Below the pieces are notes generated by a model, which saw nothing but the letters and a program-made list of their open reading frames with translations, was not told the DNA's origin and did not search any database. Shown here piece after piece: positions 16,232-25,822 of a stretch of 64,000 nucleotides of DNA; positions within the stretch are counted from its first letter, which is position 1, and every line of letters starts with the position of its first letter. Position numbers and translations under genes: made by a program. Source of the stretch: UBA1563 sp041667115 (GTDB lineage Bacteria; Bacteroidota; Ignavibacteria; Ignavibacteriales; Ignavibacteriaceae). The DNA lies in NCBI GenBank assembly GCA_041667115.1, contig JBAYFO010000006.1:1-64000 (forward strand). Direction: 5' to 3'.

Positions 16232-17267
16232 AGAAAAATTGCCGGCAAAAGATAACCGACCGGTTAAAACTATTTCGGGTGTTCAAAAAGCCGCTCTTTT
16301 GATGGTGGCTTTTAATGTTGACACAGCCTCTGAGGTTATGAAAAGTCTCGATGCTGCCGATATCGAGTTAATCTCAACAGAAATTTCAAAAGTAAAAAAC
16401 ATCCCTTCTCAAGTTGTTGAGATGGTGATGGAAGAATATTACAACATGGTTGTAGCCCGTGAATATGTTCTGGAAGGTGGAATAGAGTTTGCGAAGGCGG
16501 TTTTGGAGAAATCTTTTGGCGTTCATAAAGCGCTGGAAATAATGGAAAAAGTTAAAAACCTCACCACATTAAGAGGGTTTGATGTACTCAAAAAAGCGGA
16601 TTCCTCACAGTTAGTTAATTTTTTAAGTAAAGAACATCCCCAGACTATAGCGTTAATTCTTGCTCATCTAAATCCGGAGCACACAGCAAAAGCTTTGCAA
16701 GAATTGCCCGATGCACTTAGGCATGATGTTGTTTTTAGAATTGCTACCCTTGGAAAAATTTCGCCTCAAACATTAAAGCAAATCGAAAAAACAGTTGACG
16801 AGATGGCAGGGTTCTCTATGGGGCAATCGCTCAGCAAGATAGGCGGCACAAAAAACCTTGCTTCCGTTTTAAACAGAACCACGGTAAGCTTAAGCAAAGA
16901 TATCATGCAAAAACTTGAAGAGAAAGATCCAGACGTGGCTTTGGAAGTAAAACGACTGATGTTCTTGTTTGACGATATCGTAAACATTCAAGACAAAGAT
17001 ATTCAAAAAATTCTTAGAGTTGTTGACAGAAAGGATCTGGCGCTTTCTCTTAAAATTGTTGATGAAAAACTCAAGAATAAATTTTTCCTTAATATGTCAG
17101 AACGCGCTTCCGATCTTTTAAAAGAAGAATTGCAGTACATGGGAATGGTTAAATTGAAAGAGGTTGAAACCGCCCAGGCGAGAATAATTGACGCCGTTAA
17201 ACTGCTTGAAGAAGAAGGCGAAATTTCTCTTAACCTCCGAGGTAACAAGGAAGAAGTTTATGTCTAA
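16221..17267 (+). CDS. fliG: Flagellar motor switch protein FliG
   Basis: The 348-residue protein has the three FliG domains. The N-terminal part binds FliF (KAALLMVAFNVDTASEVMKSL). The middle domain carries the EHPQTIALILAHL motif that binds FliM. The C-terminal torque domain contains FDDIVNIQDKDIQKILRVVDRKDL with the charged residues that face MotA. It converts stator ion flow into rotation and switches direction with FliM and FliN. Its start overlaps the end of fliF and its end overlaps fliH by 8 nt. Confidence 0.96.
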   Translation: MSSKEKLPAKDNRPVKTISGVQKAALLMVAFNVDTASEVMKSLDAADIELISTEISKVKNIPSQVVEMVMEEYYNMVVAREYVLEGGIEFAKAVLEKSFGVHKALEIMEKVKNLTTLRGFDVLKKADSSQLVNFLSKEHPQTIALILAHLNPEHTAKALQELPDALRHDVVFRIATLGKISPQTLKQIEKTVDEMAGFSMGQSLSKIGGTKNLASVLNRTTVSLSKDIMQKLEEKDPDVALEVKRLMFLFDDIVNIQDKDIQKILRVVDRKDLALSLKIVDEKLKNKFFLNMSERASDLLKEELQYMGMVKLKEVETAQARIIDAVKLLEEEGEISLNLRGNKEEVYV

Positions 17268-17889
17268 CGTTCTTCAATTAAATGTTAAACCCGGAAAACT
17301 AAACTTCAAGATTAAAAACAGTTCATTTGAAGAAATGGCTGATGTTGTCAATCAGGAAAATTCATTTGAAAAACAACTGCAGCAACAGTATGAAGCGGGT
17401 TTTGCCGATGGACAGCATGCTCTCAGAAAAGAATTAGAACTTGATTTTGAACGCCGCTTGCTTGAACAAAAAAAAATGTTGCAGACTGTCGTCGATTCAC
17501 TCAATGAAAAGATGATTGAGTATGACGAACAATTTGAGGTGATGGTGGTTAATCTTTCTTTCCTTATTTCGGAAAAAATAATTCAACGGGAAATTGAAAC
17601 GAAAACCATCATTGATGAAACTTTAAAAAATGCTCTCAAGAAAGTTCTCGGCGCTAATAAAGTGATTATCAAATTAAATAAAACCGATCTGGAACATATT
17701 AAACAAAACTCCAATGAAATTTTTAACGACGATGTTTTTTCGAAAATTACTTTTGAACCGGAAGAAAGAATTGAACCGGGTGGTTGTTTAGTAGAAACAG
17801 AAATCGGGAATGTGGAATCAAGAATTTCATTACAAATAAGTGAACTTAAAAAACAACTTGAACATCGTCTTTTTAATCAAGAAAACTGA
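17260..17889 (+). CDS. fliH: Flagellar export ATPase regulator FliH
   Basis: The ATG at 17260, giving 209 residues, is chosen because a longer reading would run into fliG for 80 bp with no family similarity. The protein has a charged Gln-rich coiled coil (about 50-95) and the FliH C-terminal domain of the V-ATPase E/FliH kind, including SEKIIQREIETKTIIDETL and a conserved GGCLVETEIGNVESRI segment. FliH binds FliI and docks it at the export gate through FliN and FlhA. Its stop overlaps the fliI start by 1 nt. Confidence 0.9.
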   Translation: MSNVLQLNVKPGKLNFKIKNSSFEEMADVVNQENSFEKQLQQQYEAGFADGQHALRKELELDFERRLLEQKKMLQTVVDSLNEKMIEYDEQFEVMVVNLSFLISEKIIQREIETKTIIDETLKNALKKVLGANKVIIKLNKTDLEHIKQNSNEIFNDDVFSKITFEPEERIEPGGCLVETEIGNVESRISLQISELKKQLEHRLFNQEN

Positions 17890-19217
17890 TGAACACAGAA
17901 GAAATTTTTATACGGAAATGTAAAAGGATAATAGACGAAGCCGAACTTGTTAAAGTGAACGGCAAAGTCACCGACGTTGTCGGTCTTATCATCATTTCTG
18001 TCGGGCCCAATGTTTCCCTCGGTGAAGTTTGTTTTATTGTTGATACGGAAGGAAACGAAGTTTGTAAATCTGAAGTTGTCGGGTTTAAAGATGGAAAAGT
18101 TCTTTCAATTGCTTTGGGTGAAGTGCACAGAATTTCTCCTTCATGCGAGATCATCGCATCCGGGAAAAATTTTACAATCGGAGTAGGCGAACAATTACTC
18201 GGCCGTGTTATCGACGGATTAGGTAATCCAATAGACGGCAAGGGTGAAATATTTCATGAAGCCGAATGCAGCATTTATCGCGAGCCGCCAAACCCTCTTA
18301 CAAGAAAAAGAATTCAAACACCTCTACAAACAGGCGTCCGGTCAATCGACGGGTTATTAACAATTGGTAAAGGGCAGCGCGTTGGAATTTTTGCCGGCTC
18401 GGGCGTTGGAAAAAGTGTAACACTTGGTATGATAGCACGAAACACGAACGCCGACATAAACGTTATTGCCCTGATTGGTGAACGGGGAAGAGAAGTAAGA
18501 GAATTTATTGAAAAAGATTTAGGTGAAGAAGGCTTAAAAAGATCTGTCGTTATTGTTGCTACAAGCGATAAGTCCGCTCTGGTTCGTATGAAGGGAGCAT
18601 TTATCGGAACAACCATCGCAGAATATTTCCGTGAAAAAGGAAAAGATGTAGTGCTTATGATGGATTCCGTAACGCGGTTTGCGATGGCACAACGAGAGAT
18701 CGGTTTAGCGGTTGGAGAACCACCAACAACCAAAGGGTATACTCCTTCGGTTTTTGCTATTCTCCCAAAACTTCTTGAGCGCGCCGGAACTACAGACAAC
18801 GGCTCAATCACCGGATTGTACACGGTGCTGGTTGACGGCGACGATATGAATGAACCTATCGTTGATGCAGTGCGAGCAATTTTAGACGGACACGTTGTCC
18901 TTTCCCGAAAGCTGGCTAACCGCGGGCAATATCCTGCAGTTGATCCGTTGCAGAGTGTATCACGTGTTATGCCCGATATTGTTACGCAAGACCATAGAGA
19001 GCGTGCAACCTCATTTAATGAAATTTTAGCTACGTATAAAGAAGCCGAAGATTTAATAAATATCGGCGCTTATGTTCGCGGAAGTAATCCGCAAATAGAT
19101 CACGCACTTTCTAAAATAAGTTCGTTAAGAAGTTTTCTTAAACAGGATATGAACGAGAAAGCCTTTTACGGTGAAACAGTAGCCCGATTAAACAGTATCA
19201 TTGAAAAACCGTTATAA
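17889..19217 (+). CDS. fliI: Flagellar type III export ATPase FliI
   Basis: The protein of 442 residues resembles F1-ATPase beta subunits. The N-terminal barrel is followed by LLGRVIDGLGNPIDGKG, Walker A GSGVGKSV (170-177), the ALIGERGREVREF segment, the Walker B strand VLMMDSVTRFA and the QYPAVDPLQSVSRVM region. It hydrolyses ATP at the cytoplasmic export gate to unload substrates from chaperones. It lies in the usual fliH-fliI-fliJ order. Length and motifs are standard. Confidence 0.97.
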   Translation: MNTEEIFIRKCKRIIDEAELVKVNGKVTDVVGLIIISVGPNVSLGEVCFIVDTEGNEVCKSEVVGFKDGKVLSIALGEVHRISPSCEIIASGKNFTIGVGEQLLGRVIDGLGNPIDGKGEIFHEAECSIYREPPNPLTRKRIQTPLQTGVRSIDGLLTIGKGQRVGIFAGSGVGKSVTLGMIARNTNADINVIALIGERGREVREFIEKDLGEEGLKRSVVIVATSDKSALVRMKGAFIGTTIAEYFREKGKDVVLMMDSVTRFAMAQREIGLAVGEPPTTKGYTPSVFAILPKLLERAGTTDNGSITGLYTVLVDGDDMNEPIVDAVRAILDGHVVLSRKLANRGQYPAVDPLQSVSRVMPDIVTQDHRERATSFNEILATYKEAEDLINIGAYVRGSNPQIDHALSKISSLRSFLKQDMNEKAFYGETVARLNSIIEKPL

Positions 19218-19221
19218 AAAG

Positions 19222-19656
19222 ATGTCAAAATTTAATTACAAATTTGAAACCGTGAGAAAAATTAAAGAGTCTTTAGAAAAAAAAGCTCAAAAGGAAGTTG
19301 CTGAGATTGATTTGGTGATCGGGAAACACAAAGACGAACTGCAAAGTATTATGGTTGAAGAAGAAGAACATCGAAAAAAATTTTCTAAAAATATCCGGAT
19401 CTCGGAATTGAAAGCGCAAAAGGGATACCTTGTTACACTAGAAAAGAAAATGCAAAACGTTCAATTACAAATTGATGCGCTTAATGTGCAGCGTGAAAAG
19501 AAAGTTTCGGAGTTGGTCCAAAAAAGTAAAGAACATAAAATTTTCGATTCACTTGAAGAAATTTATCATGATCAATTTAATGAAGAAGAGAAAAGACTTG
19601 ATATGGTTCAAGTGAATGAAACAGCGACTCAAAGATTTGTGAGGGAAAAGAAATGA
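19222..19656 (+). CDS. fliJ: Flagellar export protein FliJ
   Basis: The protein of 144 residues is one long charged coiled coil starting MSKFNYKFETVRKIKE, the typical FliJ beginning. The ATG at 19222 follows the fliI stop by 4 nt and is preferred to the TTG at 19201, which lies inside fliI. FliJ is the central stalk of the FliI ring and helps connect it to FlhA. Sequence conservation of FliJ is always low, so the call rests on start motif, coiled coil and position after fliI. Confidence 0.85.
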   Translation: MSKFNYKFETVRKIKESLEKKAQKEVAEIDLVIGKHKDELQSIMVEEEEHRKKFSKNIRISELKAQKGYLVTLEKKMQNVQLQIDALNVQREKKVSELVQKSKEHKIFDSLEEIYHDQFNEEEKRLDMVQVNETATQRFVREKK

Positions 19657-20294
19657 AAAACACCATTATTTATGCGGCTTCCTTTGTACTTGCCTTCCTC
19701 CTTACAACAGGAGTGATTATTTTTCTAAATTCTTACTATGTAGATATTTTTAAATTCAATTTTACACACGTGAAAGTTATTCCTCCAAAACCCGCTGTAC
19801 AATTTTCCTCTCAAGATAGCACACTCTTAAGAGAAATGAGAATTGCAATGAAAGAGATGAAAAGCGATTTGTTGGATAGTTTAGGAGCGGTTAATAAGTT
19901 GAATACTCCCGCACTACTACCTAATCGGGTAGCTAGCGATTCACTTATCATTGATAGCCTGAACAAATATATTACGAAGATAGTTAAAGATGCCAAAAAG
20001 GAACCGCCACAGCCTGAAAAGAAAAAAAAGGAAATAGTTGAAATTACACCTCCGGTAAAAGCTATTACAGAGGCAAAACCACCGGAAAGACAAGACAGCA
20101 CTTATACCAGTTGGAAAAAACAAACCGCTGCATTGTATGAAATGATGGAACCAAAGAAAGCCGCTAAAATAATTCAGAATTTCTCCGATAATATTGCCAG
20201 AGACATTTTGTATTCAATGAAAAAAAAGAAAGCTGCGGAAATTTTGACTCAACTAAATCCTGAAACTGCAAATAGAATTACGAGGGCACAATAA
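19653..20294 (+). CDS. MotE-like membrane protein with MgtE-N-type C-terminus
   Basis: The 213 residues start with a membrane helix (about 5-27). A proline- and lysine-rich linker follows (KEPPQPEKKKKEIVEITPP). The C-terminal helical domain MMEPKKAAKIIQNF, DNIARDILYSMKKKKAAEIL and LNPETANRITRA has the repeat pattern of the MgtE intracellular N domain. Proteins of this build between fliJ and fliK are called MotE or flagellar MgtE-like proteins and act as motility chaperones in alphaproteobacteria. It begins in an ATGA overlap with fliJ and ends in a 1-nt overlap with fliK. Confidence 0.82.
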   Translation: MKNTIIYAASFVLAFLLTTGVIIFLNSYYVDIFKFNFTHVKVIPPKPAVQFSSQDSTLLREMRIAMKEMKSDLLDSLGAVNKLNTPALLPNRVASDSLIIDSLNKYITKIVKDAKKEPPQPEKKKKEIVEITPPVKAITEAKPPERQDSTYTSWKKQTAALYEMMEPKKAAKIIQNFSDNIARDILYSMKKKKAAEILTQLNPETANRITRAQ

Positions 20295-22609
20295 TGTTTT
20301 TTAATCCTCTTTTCATGCAACCCGTTTCTGAGGCAGGGGCGCAAGCTGTTGCCAAAAGCAACAAGCTAAGCAATTCAAAATACCTGTTTTCAGAGATCAT
20401 TAAAGTTTTTAATGAATCCGATCCTACTCAACCCGGCACTGTTTTACCTGAAAGTACAAATGTTAGTGCGACACCGGATGCTTTTGCTTTTCAAGCAACA
20501 GACATCAGTAATGGTGGAGCTAAGATTGATTTTAGTCAATCTAAACCTGTTGAAGAAGAGGCAAATCAAAATATTTTTGAACTGATTACTTCAATGCTCT
20601 TAACCAATGGGGCTCAAATAGAACAACTTCAAAAAGAAGCTGGAACAGTAGATCAGTCGAAAAAAGATTCAGGAAATGAAAAAGAATTTGTTGTGCAACC
20701 TGAAAATCTTTTGGAAATCTTAAATCAACTTCTTTCAGTAAATACAGTGACTAACTATTCATCACCGGCAATTGCTACAACCGGAGATGTGGTTTTAGGG
20801 GAGAGTACAAAAACGGAAGATTTGCTTTCCAAAGCAATGCAGGAGTTGAAAGAAAAAGGCGCCGCGACAATAGAAGTAAACAAAGATGGTAAAATTTTCC
20901 AATTCACTATCTCTAAAATTGATGCCGTAAAGCTGAGTGATAACAAAACGGTAACGGGTGAAACCAACATAAAACAATCTATAGATCCTTTGTTAAGCAC
21001 TACTGTTCCCGTTGAAAATTCTATTAACGCAGGCGCATCGCTTCAGCCTGTAACAAAAGAATTTGCTAACGAAGTTGCAAGCGTACTAACTGAAACGGCT
21101 GGAACTGTTAAATCCGAGGACATGAAAAACAACACTCTGTTAACTGGTGCAGCACAAACAGAAACGCTAAACGGTAAGGTTGAATCAGCAACTAACGAAC
21201 CACAAACAAATAGTTCTGAATATAAAATCGTTGTTCAAGTAAGTGAGAATCAAACAAAATCCGAAGTTGCTACTGAAGTTACTCTTAACGCAGTGAGCAA
21301 GGGAACGGAAGCTCAACAGACAACACTGAATGTAGTTTCTTTTAAGAGTGAAGTTCAGCCGTTGCACGAAAACGAATTACCATATAGCCCCAAATTTACT
21401 ATTGAAGGGAACAAAGTAAATGTTGCAGTTGAACAAAGTAAAATTGATCCTGCAGACATAAATTTATTAAATGTTCTTGCCGGCACGAAGGATAAACTAA
21501 GCGTTGTTTCAAAACCGGACAACACCAAAAAAGTTGAAGCCTTTGTTGAGGGAAAAGTTTTGACTAGCGAAGTCAAACAACCTGTTGAATTGTTTAAGAC
21601 GTTAAGTCATATTTCACAAGATCAGAATATTGAAGAGCCGGTGCAAAACAAAAACTCCGAGAAAACAATTACCGGTAAACCGCTTGTAGCGCAAAACGAA
21701 AAAGAAGTTTCGATTAAAATATCCGATAACCTTTTCCAGAATAAAATCAATTCTGAATCAACACAAACTGAACCGCAAACAATAAGTAAATCCACGGTGA
21801 GGCAGGGAGAGCTAGAAATCCAATCCACCGATGCTGTGCAGGTGTTGAACGAACCATTGCAGGCGAAAACCAAACAAGCCAACGGCGACAAGAAAAATGA
21901 TCAGGAAAGTTTGAAAACTCAGACGCAAAAGGAAGCTGAACAGACAGTTGTTAAAGGTGTTTTACCTGAGAATGAATCCCGATTACAATCAGGAGATGTC
22001 CAAGACCAAAAAACGCCCGGGAGTGATGTGAATCCTGAGAAAGAGGCAAAGCATTCCGAAACAAAACCTCTTCCGGGAAGCGAAGAAACTAAACCAACGC
22101 AGATTCAAAATGCCGCTTCAAACAATCATCAATCGGAAGATCTTAAAATTTCTTCAACAAAAGAAAAAATCGTTTCGGAAAATTTTAGATTACCCGAAAC
22201 CGAAAAAACAGTTAAAGGATTTGAACTTACCAAAGAAATCTCAAAACTTTTTGAAAGCGGAACTTCGCAAAAAGTTGTGTTAAAACTGCTTCCGGAAGCT
22301 CTGGGAAAAGTAAGGTTAACTCTTGAAGTCGGTGGAGAAATTATTCATGCAAAAGCTGAAGTAGAAAACGAATCGGTAAAACAAATTCTACAGACAAACA
22401 CGGAGACCTTAAAACAAGCCCTTTCACAAAATGGATTGCAGCTTGCTTCATTCAGCGTTTCGCTTTCCGGTTCCGACGACAAACAACAGAAGGCGAACGG
22501 ACAGAAAAAAAGGACAAACAATTTTGGGAATAAATCAAAAACGGAAAAACTGGCTTTTCCCGAAGCCACGAGAAAATTAGGCTATAACACATATGAGTAT
22601 TTAGCATAG
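20294..22609 (+). CDS. fliK: Flagellar hook-length control protein FliK
   Basis: The protein is 771 residues long. Most of it is low-complexity Ser, Thr, Glu, Lys and Asn sequence with little predicted structure. The conserved C-terminal Flg_hook domain (about 655-745) contains VVLKLLPEALGKVRLTLEV, LQTNTETLKQALSQNG and a closing beta strand. FliK is exported as a molecular ruler and switches FlhB specificity from hook to filament substrates. The unstructured part is longer than in enterobacteria (about 400 residues in total there), which may reflect a longer hook. It sits before flgD as expected. Confidence 0.9.
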   Translation: MFFNPLFMQPVSEAGAQAVAKSNKLSNSKYLFSEIIKVFNESDPTQPGTVLPESTNVSATPDAFAFQATDISNGGAKIDFSQSKPVEEEANQNIFELITSMLLTNGAQIEQLQKEAGTVDQSKKDSGNEKEFVVQPENLLEILNQLLSVNTVTNYSSPAIATTGDVVLGESTKTEDLLSKAMQELKEKGAATIEVNKDGKIFQFTISKIDAVKLSDNKTVTGETNIKQSIDPLLSTTVPVENSINAGASLQPVTKEFANEVASVLTETAGTVKSEDMKNNTLLTGAAQTETLNGKVESATNEPQTNSSEYKIVVQVSENQTKSEVATEVTLNAVSKGTEAQQTTLNVVSFKSEVQPLHENELPYSPKFTIEGNKVNVAVEQSKIDPADINLLNVLAGTKDKLSVVSKPDNTKKVEAFVEGKVLTSEVKQPVELFKTLSHISQDQNIEEPVQNKNSEKTITGKPLVAQNEKEVSIKISDNLFQNKINSESTQTEPQTISKSTVRQGELEIQSTDAVQVLNEPLQAKTKQANGDKKNDQESLKTQTQKEAEQTVVKGVLPENESRLQSGDVQDQKTPGSDVNPEKEAKHSETKPLPGSEETKPTQIQNAASNNHQSEDLKISSTKEKIVSENFRLPETEKTVKGFELTKEISKLFESGTSQKVVLKLLPEALGKVRLTLEVGGEIIHAKAEVENESVKQILQTNTETLKQALSQNGLQLASFSVSLSGSDDKQQKANGQKKRTNNFGNKSKTEKLAFPEATRKLGYNTYEYLA

Positions 22610-22617
22610 GAGTTAGT

Positions 22618-23289
22618 ATGGTAAATGGAATTAGTTCAACGACAAGTACCCAAAACACAACTGCGACACAAGGAAATTCTTCGCTTGGAAAAGATGATTT
22701 CCTAAAGCTCATGATGGCGCAAATGAAATATCAAGACCCGATGAATCCTATGGATAATACGGCTTTTACCGCACAGCTTGCACAATTTAGTTCTTTGGAA
22801 CAATTAAGTAATATTAACACTTCTTTAACTCAAAGCATTAATGCAAATCTTATGCTTGCAACGTCTGTTAACAATACCATGTCAGCCACGTTAATAGGAA
22901 AAGAGGCAAAACTTTCTACAACCACGATTCAGAAAAACGGGCAAGATTCCGCTACGCTTGGATACACACTTCCCGGTGAAGCTGTTTCCGCTACGGTTTC
23001 TATCTACAATGAGTCCGGCGCTTTGGTTAAAACAATCGAAAATGCTTCAACATCAAAAGGTGACAATAAACTTTCCTGGGATTTCTCCGATAATCAAGGT
23101 AACACATTACCCGATGGTAATTATACTTTTTCAGTTCAAGCTACAGGATCTAACGGTGTTGATATGAGTGTAACAAATTTTATTTATGGACAGATCAGCG
23201 GCGTAAAATTTACTGACGCAGGAACTAAACTAATTGTAAATAACTCCGAATATTTATTATCGGATATTTTAGAAATTGTAAACCCATGA
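22618..23289 (+). CDS. flgD: Hook cap / scaffolding protein FlgD
   Basis: The 223-residue protein has the FlgD signature near the N-terminus: GKDDFLKLMMAQMKYQDPMN, then AQLAQFSSLEQLSNIN. The C-terminal half carries a FlgD Ig-like/tudor-like region with LVKTIENAS, GDNKLSWDFSDNQGNTLPDG and NYTFSVQA. FlgD caps the growing hook and guides FlgE polymerisation and is then lost. It lies 8 nt after fliK and 19 nt before the next small gene. Confidence 0.95.
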   Translation: MVNGISSTTSTQNTTATQGNSSLGKDDFLKLMMAQMKYQDPMNPMDNTAFTAQLAQFSSLEQLSNINTSLTQSINANLMLATSVNNTMSATLIGKEAKLSTTTIQKNGQDSATLGYTLPGEAVSATVSIYNESGALVKTIENASTSKGDNKLSWDFSDNQGNTLPDGNYTFSVQATGSNGVDMSVTNFIYGQISGVKFTDAGTKLIVNNSEYLLSDILEIVNP

Positions 23290-23308
23290 CAGAAGGAGGT
23301 TTTTAATA

Positions 23309-23683
23309 ATGGTTGAGATGAATGGCGTAAGAGTTCCTTTTATCCCGATTGAGCAGGTTGATAACTCGGCACGCATTAATTCACAATCTCCGAAGAACAG
23401 TTTTGATACTGTTTTTCAGCAAGAGCTTGATAAGATAAAATTTTCGAGCCATGCGTTAAAAAGATTGGAAAACAGGAACATTCAACTTGGTGAAGCGGAT
23501 ATCAACAAAATTCAAAACGCTGTAGAGCGCGCTGAATTAAAAGGCTCAAAAGATTCTTTAGTAATGATGGAAGACACGGCGTACATCGTAAATATTCCTA
23601 ATCGAACGGTGGTAACGGCAATGGCTTTAGGTTCTTCCAATGATAATATTTTCACAAATATCGACAGTGTAGTTTTCGTTTAA
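23309..23683 (+). CDS. Flagellar operon protein of the flg_new type
   Basis: The 124-residue protein has SSHALKRLENRNIQLGEADI followed by AVERAELKGSKDSLVMMED and RTVVTAMALGSS. This is the pattern of the short, conserved flagellar operon family found between flgD and flgE in Firmicutes and other phyla. Its function is unknown; a regulatory or hook-assembly role is inferred in the family from gene position. A strong AAGGAGG site precedes the ATG by 10 nt. Confidence 0.85.
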   Translation: MVEMNGVRVPFIPIEQVDNSARINSQSPKNSFDTVFQQELDKIKFSSHALKRLENRNIQLGEADINKIQNAVERAELKGSKDSLVMMEDTAYIVNIPNRTVVTAMALGSSNDNIFTNIDSVVFV

Positions 23684-23702
23684 TAATTAATTCATAATCA
23701 CA

Positions 23703-23726
23703 GAGCGGGACCTTTTAAGGACGCTC
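23703..23726 (+). repeat. Hairpin in the flgE leader
   Basis: GAGCG (23703-23707) pairs with CGCTC (23722-23726), and the interior CCTTTTAAGG is itself palindromic. It occupies the 103-nt gap between the flg_new gene and flgE and may set the separate, high expression of hook protein. No promoter consensus was recognised there. Confidence 0.35.
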
Positions 23727-23786
23727 ACGATCCGGCTGACTTACTGATGCCGAATCATAACAACTTAAAAAACCTTAGGAGGTTTT

Positions 23787-25493
23787 ATGGCACTACTTAA
23801 TTCTCTTTTTGCAGGTGTTTCCGGGTTGCGCAATCATCAAACCATGATGGACGTTATTGGAAACAACATAGCTAACGTTAACACTATTGGATATAAAGGC
23901 TCACGCGTAACGTTCAGCGATACTTTTAATCAATTCGTTAAAGCCGGTACAAATCCTACCGACACTTCCGGCGGTACAAACACTTATCAAGTTGGATTGG
24001 GAATGAAAGTCAATTCAATTGATAGAAATTGGAACCAGGGTACTTTTGAAAGAACCGGTATCACTACTGATTTAGCATTACAAGGCAATGGACTTTTTGT
24101 CTTGAAAAGTAATGGCGAAAATTTCTATTCACGCGCAGGCGGATTTGTTTTTGACGCCGACGGCAAATTAGTAAGTCCACAAAATGGGGCAATTGTTCAG
24201 GGTAAAGTTGCAAGCGCCGACGGTGTTATTCCTCCCGGAAATAATTTAGAAGATATTATGATAGACACAAATTTAAAACTTCCGGCAGTTGCTACGAACT
24301 TAATTAAATGGGGTGGTAACCTTAAAAGTAACTCCGATTTAACAAGAACTGAAGCGGTTGTTACACGCGGAAACTTGAATTCAGATCCTTCACTTCCTGG
24401 CCCATTCACTCAAGAAGCAACCATTTATAATGAATCCGGAACAAAGTTTACATTCCAACAGACATTTACAAAAACAGCGAATTATGATTCTTCAGCCGTC
24501 CCTCCGGTATACGAATATGACGTTACATGGAAAGTTTATGATACCGCTACTCCTCCGGTTGAAATAGTTCCTACGGTACCTCCGGCGCCTATCACGGTTA
24601 ACTTTGTTGATGATGGAAAAGGAGATTATAGAATGGATGCTGCTTCTGTAGCGAAATTCGACGGCACGAATAATAAAGTGACGTTAAGTTCAAACGGGAT
24701 AGATTTCACTTTTAATCCGTCTGCAGTATCTCAAAATGCGGCAACCTCAACGTTATCTATATCTGCCGACGGCAACCGCGAAGCAAATGTTGTAAGCGGT
24801 GCAGTTTCTATTTTTGATTCTTTGGGTAATTCTCATCAAGTTACGTTAACATTCACAAAAGTTGATACCAACACATGGGCGTGGAGCGCCGGTGTGCCAA
24901 GCTCAAGCACAGATGACGGGAAAGCAGTTTCATCCAGCGGAACCTTAACGTTTAATGCAGATGGAACCTTAGATCCCACAGGCATTAACCCTTCTAACCC
25001 TCAGTTAGCCTTTAATCCGATTGGAGGAGCAAACCCGGTTGTCCTCGATTTAGATTTCGGAAAGGCGTTTGGAGGCGTTACGCAAACCTCTGCAAGTTCG
25101 GTTGTTTCGGCTCTTAGCCAAAACGGTTCGGCATCCGCATCATTATCAAATATGAATATTGATCAATACGGAAATGTGGTTGGAATTTTTACAAACGGAA
25201 ATTCCAGAACCTTAGCGCAAATAATGGTTGCAACGTTTACCAACTTAAATGGTTTAATTAGCAAAGGCGATAATCTCTTTACAGCTTATGCTAACTCCGG
25301 CACTCCTAGGATTGGCGGTCTTGGCGAAGAAACCGGAACAACAGTTCAATCCGGCGCTTTGGAACAATCAAATGTTGATCTCTCCGAAGAGTTCACCAAG
25401 ATGATCGTTTCTCAAAGAGGTTTCCAGGCTAACGCAAGAGTTATTACCACAGCCGATAGCTTGTTGCAGGAAATTACAAACCTTATTAGATAA
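23787..25493 (+). CDS. flgE: Flagellar hook protein FlgE
   Basis: The 568 residues start MALLNSLFAGVSGLRNHQTM with the NNIANVNTIGYK rod/hook motif. They continue into the D1 core (GLALQGNGLF-like DLALQGNGLFVL, FYSRAGGFVFDADGKLVSP) and end with SNVDLSEEFTKMIVSQRGFQ and the ITTADSLLQEITNLIR helix. A Pro/Thr/Val-rich stretch around 230-290 belongs to the surface-exposed D2/D3 insert. The subunit polymerises into the flexible hook outside the outer membrane. It has one of the strongest ribosome-binding sites in the window (AGGAGG, 4 nt before the ATG), and a terminator follows. Confidence 0.96.
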   Translation: MALLNSLFAGVSGLRNHQTMMDVIGNNIANVNTIGYKGSRVTFSDTFNQFVKAGTNPTDTSGGTNTYQVGLGMKVNSIDRNWNQGTFERTGITTDLALQGNGLFVLKSNGENFYSRAGGFVFDADGKLVSPQNGAIVQGKVASADGVIPPGNNLEDIMIDTNLKLPAVATNLIKWGGNLKSNSDLTRTEAVVTRGNLNSDPSLPGPFTQEATIYNESGTKFTFQQTFTKTANYDSSAVPPVYEYDVTWKVYDTATPPVEIVPTVPPAPITVNFVDDGKGDYRMDAASVAKFDGTNNKVTLSSNGIDFTFNPSAVSQNAATSTLSISADGNREANVVSGAVSIFDSLGNSHQVTLTFTKVDTNTWAWSAGVPSSSTDDGKAVSSSGTLTFNADGTLDPTGINPSNPQLAFNPIGGANPVVLDLDFGKAFGGVTQTSASSVVSALSQNGSASASLSNMNIDQYGNVVGIFTNGNSRTLAQIMVATFTNLNGLISKGDNLFTAYANSGTPRIGGLGEETGTTVQSGALEQSNVDLSEEFTKMIVSQRGFQANARVITTADSLLQEITNLIR

Positions 25494-25520
25494 TCTTCGT
25501 TCAAAATAGTACTCCTAAAA

Positions 25521-25550
25521 GAGCCCTGCTTATGCGGGGCTTCTTTATTT
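25521..25550 (+). terminator. Intrinsic terminator after flgE
   Basis: AGCCCTGC (25522-25529) pairs with GCGGGGCT (25534-25541) with one G-T wobble around a TTAT loop, followed by TTCTTTATTT. This is the clearest rho-independent terminator in the window and closes the flgB-flgE unit. Confidence 0.85.
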
Positions 25551-25634
25551 GTAGATGTCAACTCAATTCCGATAGATCGGGAGAGAACTGTGCGAAAAAA
25601 TTATCGTAAACGATGAAGCAGTTTTATTTTTTAG

Positions 25635-25732
25635 AGCCGGTCTTTATTCCGGTGGTGAAATATTTATGGCGCATTGGTACCATCCCGTCAACCATCAAAA
25701 ATCAACCATTAAAAATCATCCATCGACCGGCT
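25635..25732. repeat. Inverted repeat enclosing 14-bp direct repeats
   Basis: AGCCGGTC (25635-25642) is matched by GACCGGCT (25725-25732). Between them a 14-bp unit, CAACCATCAAAAAT, is repeated with one change (25689-25716) and again as a partial copy starting CATCCATC. The gap 25494-25866 contains no credible gene. Only the terminator, this repeat and the promoter candidate at 25823 are visible. Confidence 0.5.
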
Positions 25733-25822
25733 TTCTTCCCTTCCTTTTCACCATTTGTACAATAATAACCAAATATATAAGCTAAAATTCTTCATAAACT
25801 GAAAATTATTCTCTTTTTTTAA

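Noticed and set aside
17188..17259. Extended N-terminus of FliH
   Set aside because: The extra 24 residues lie inside fliG and have no FliH character; the ATG at 17260 gives the usual overlap.
25689..25727. Short CRISPR-like array
   Set aside because: Repeats are 14 bp, directly abutting without spacers, and no cas genes are present.
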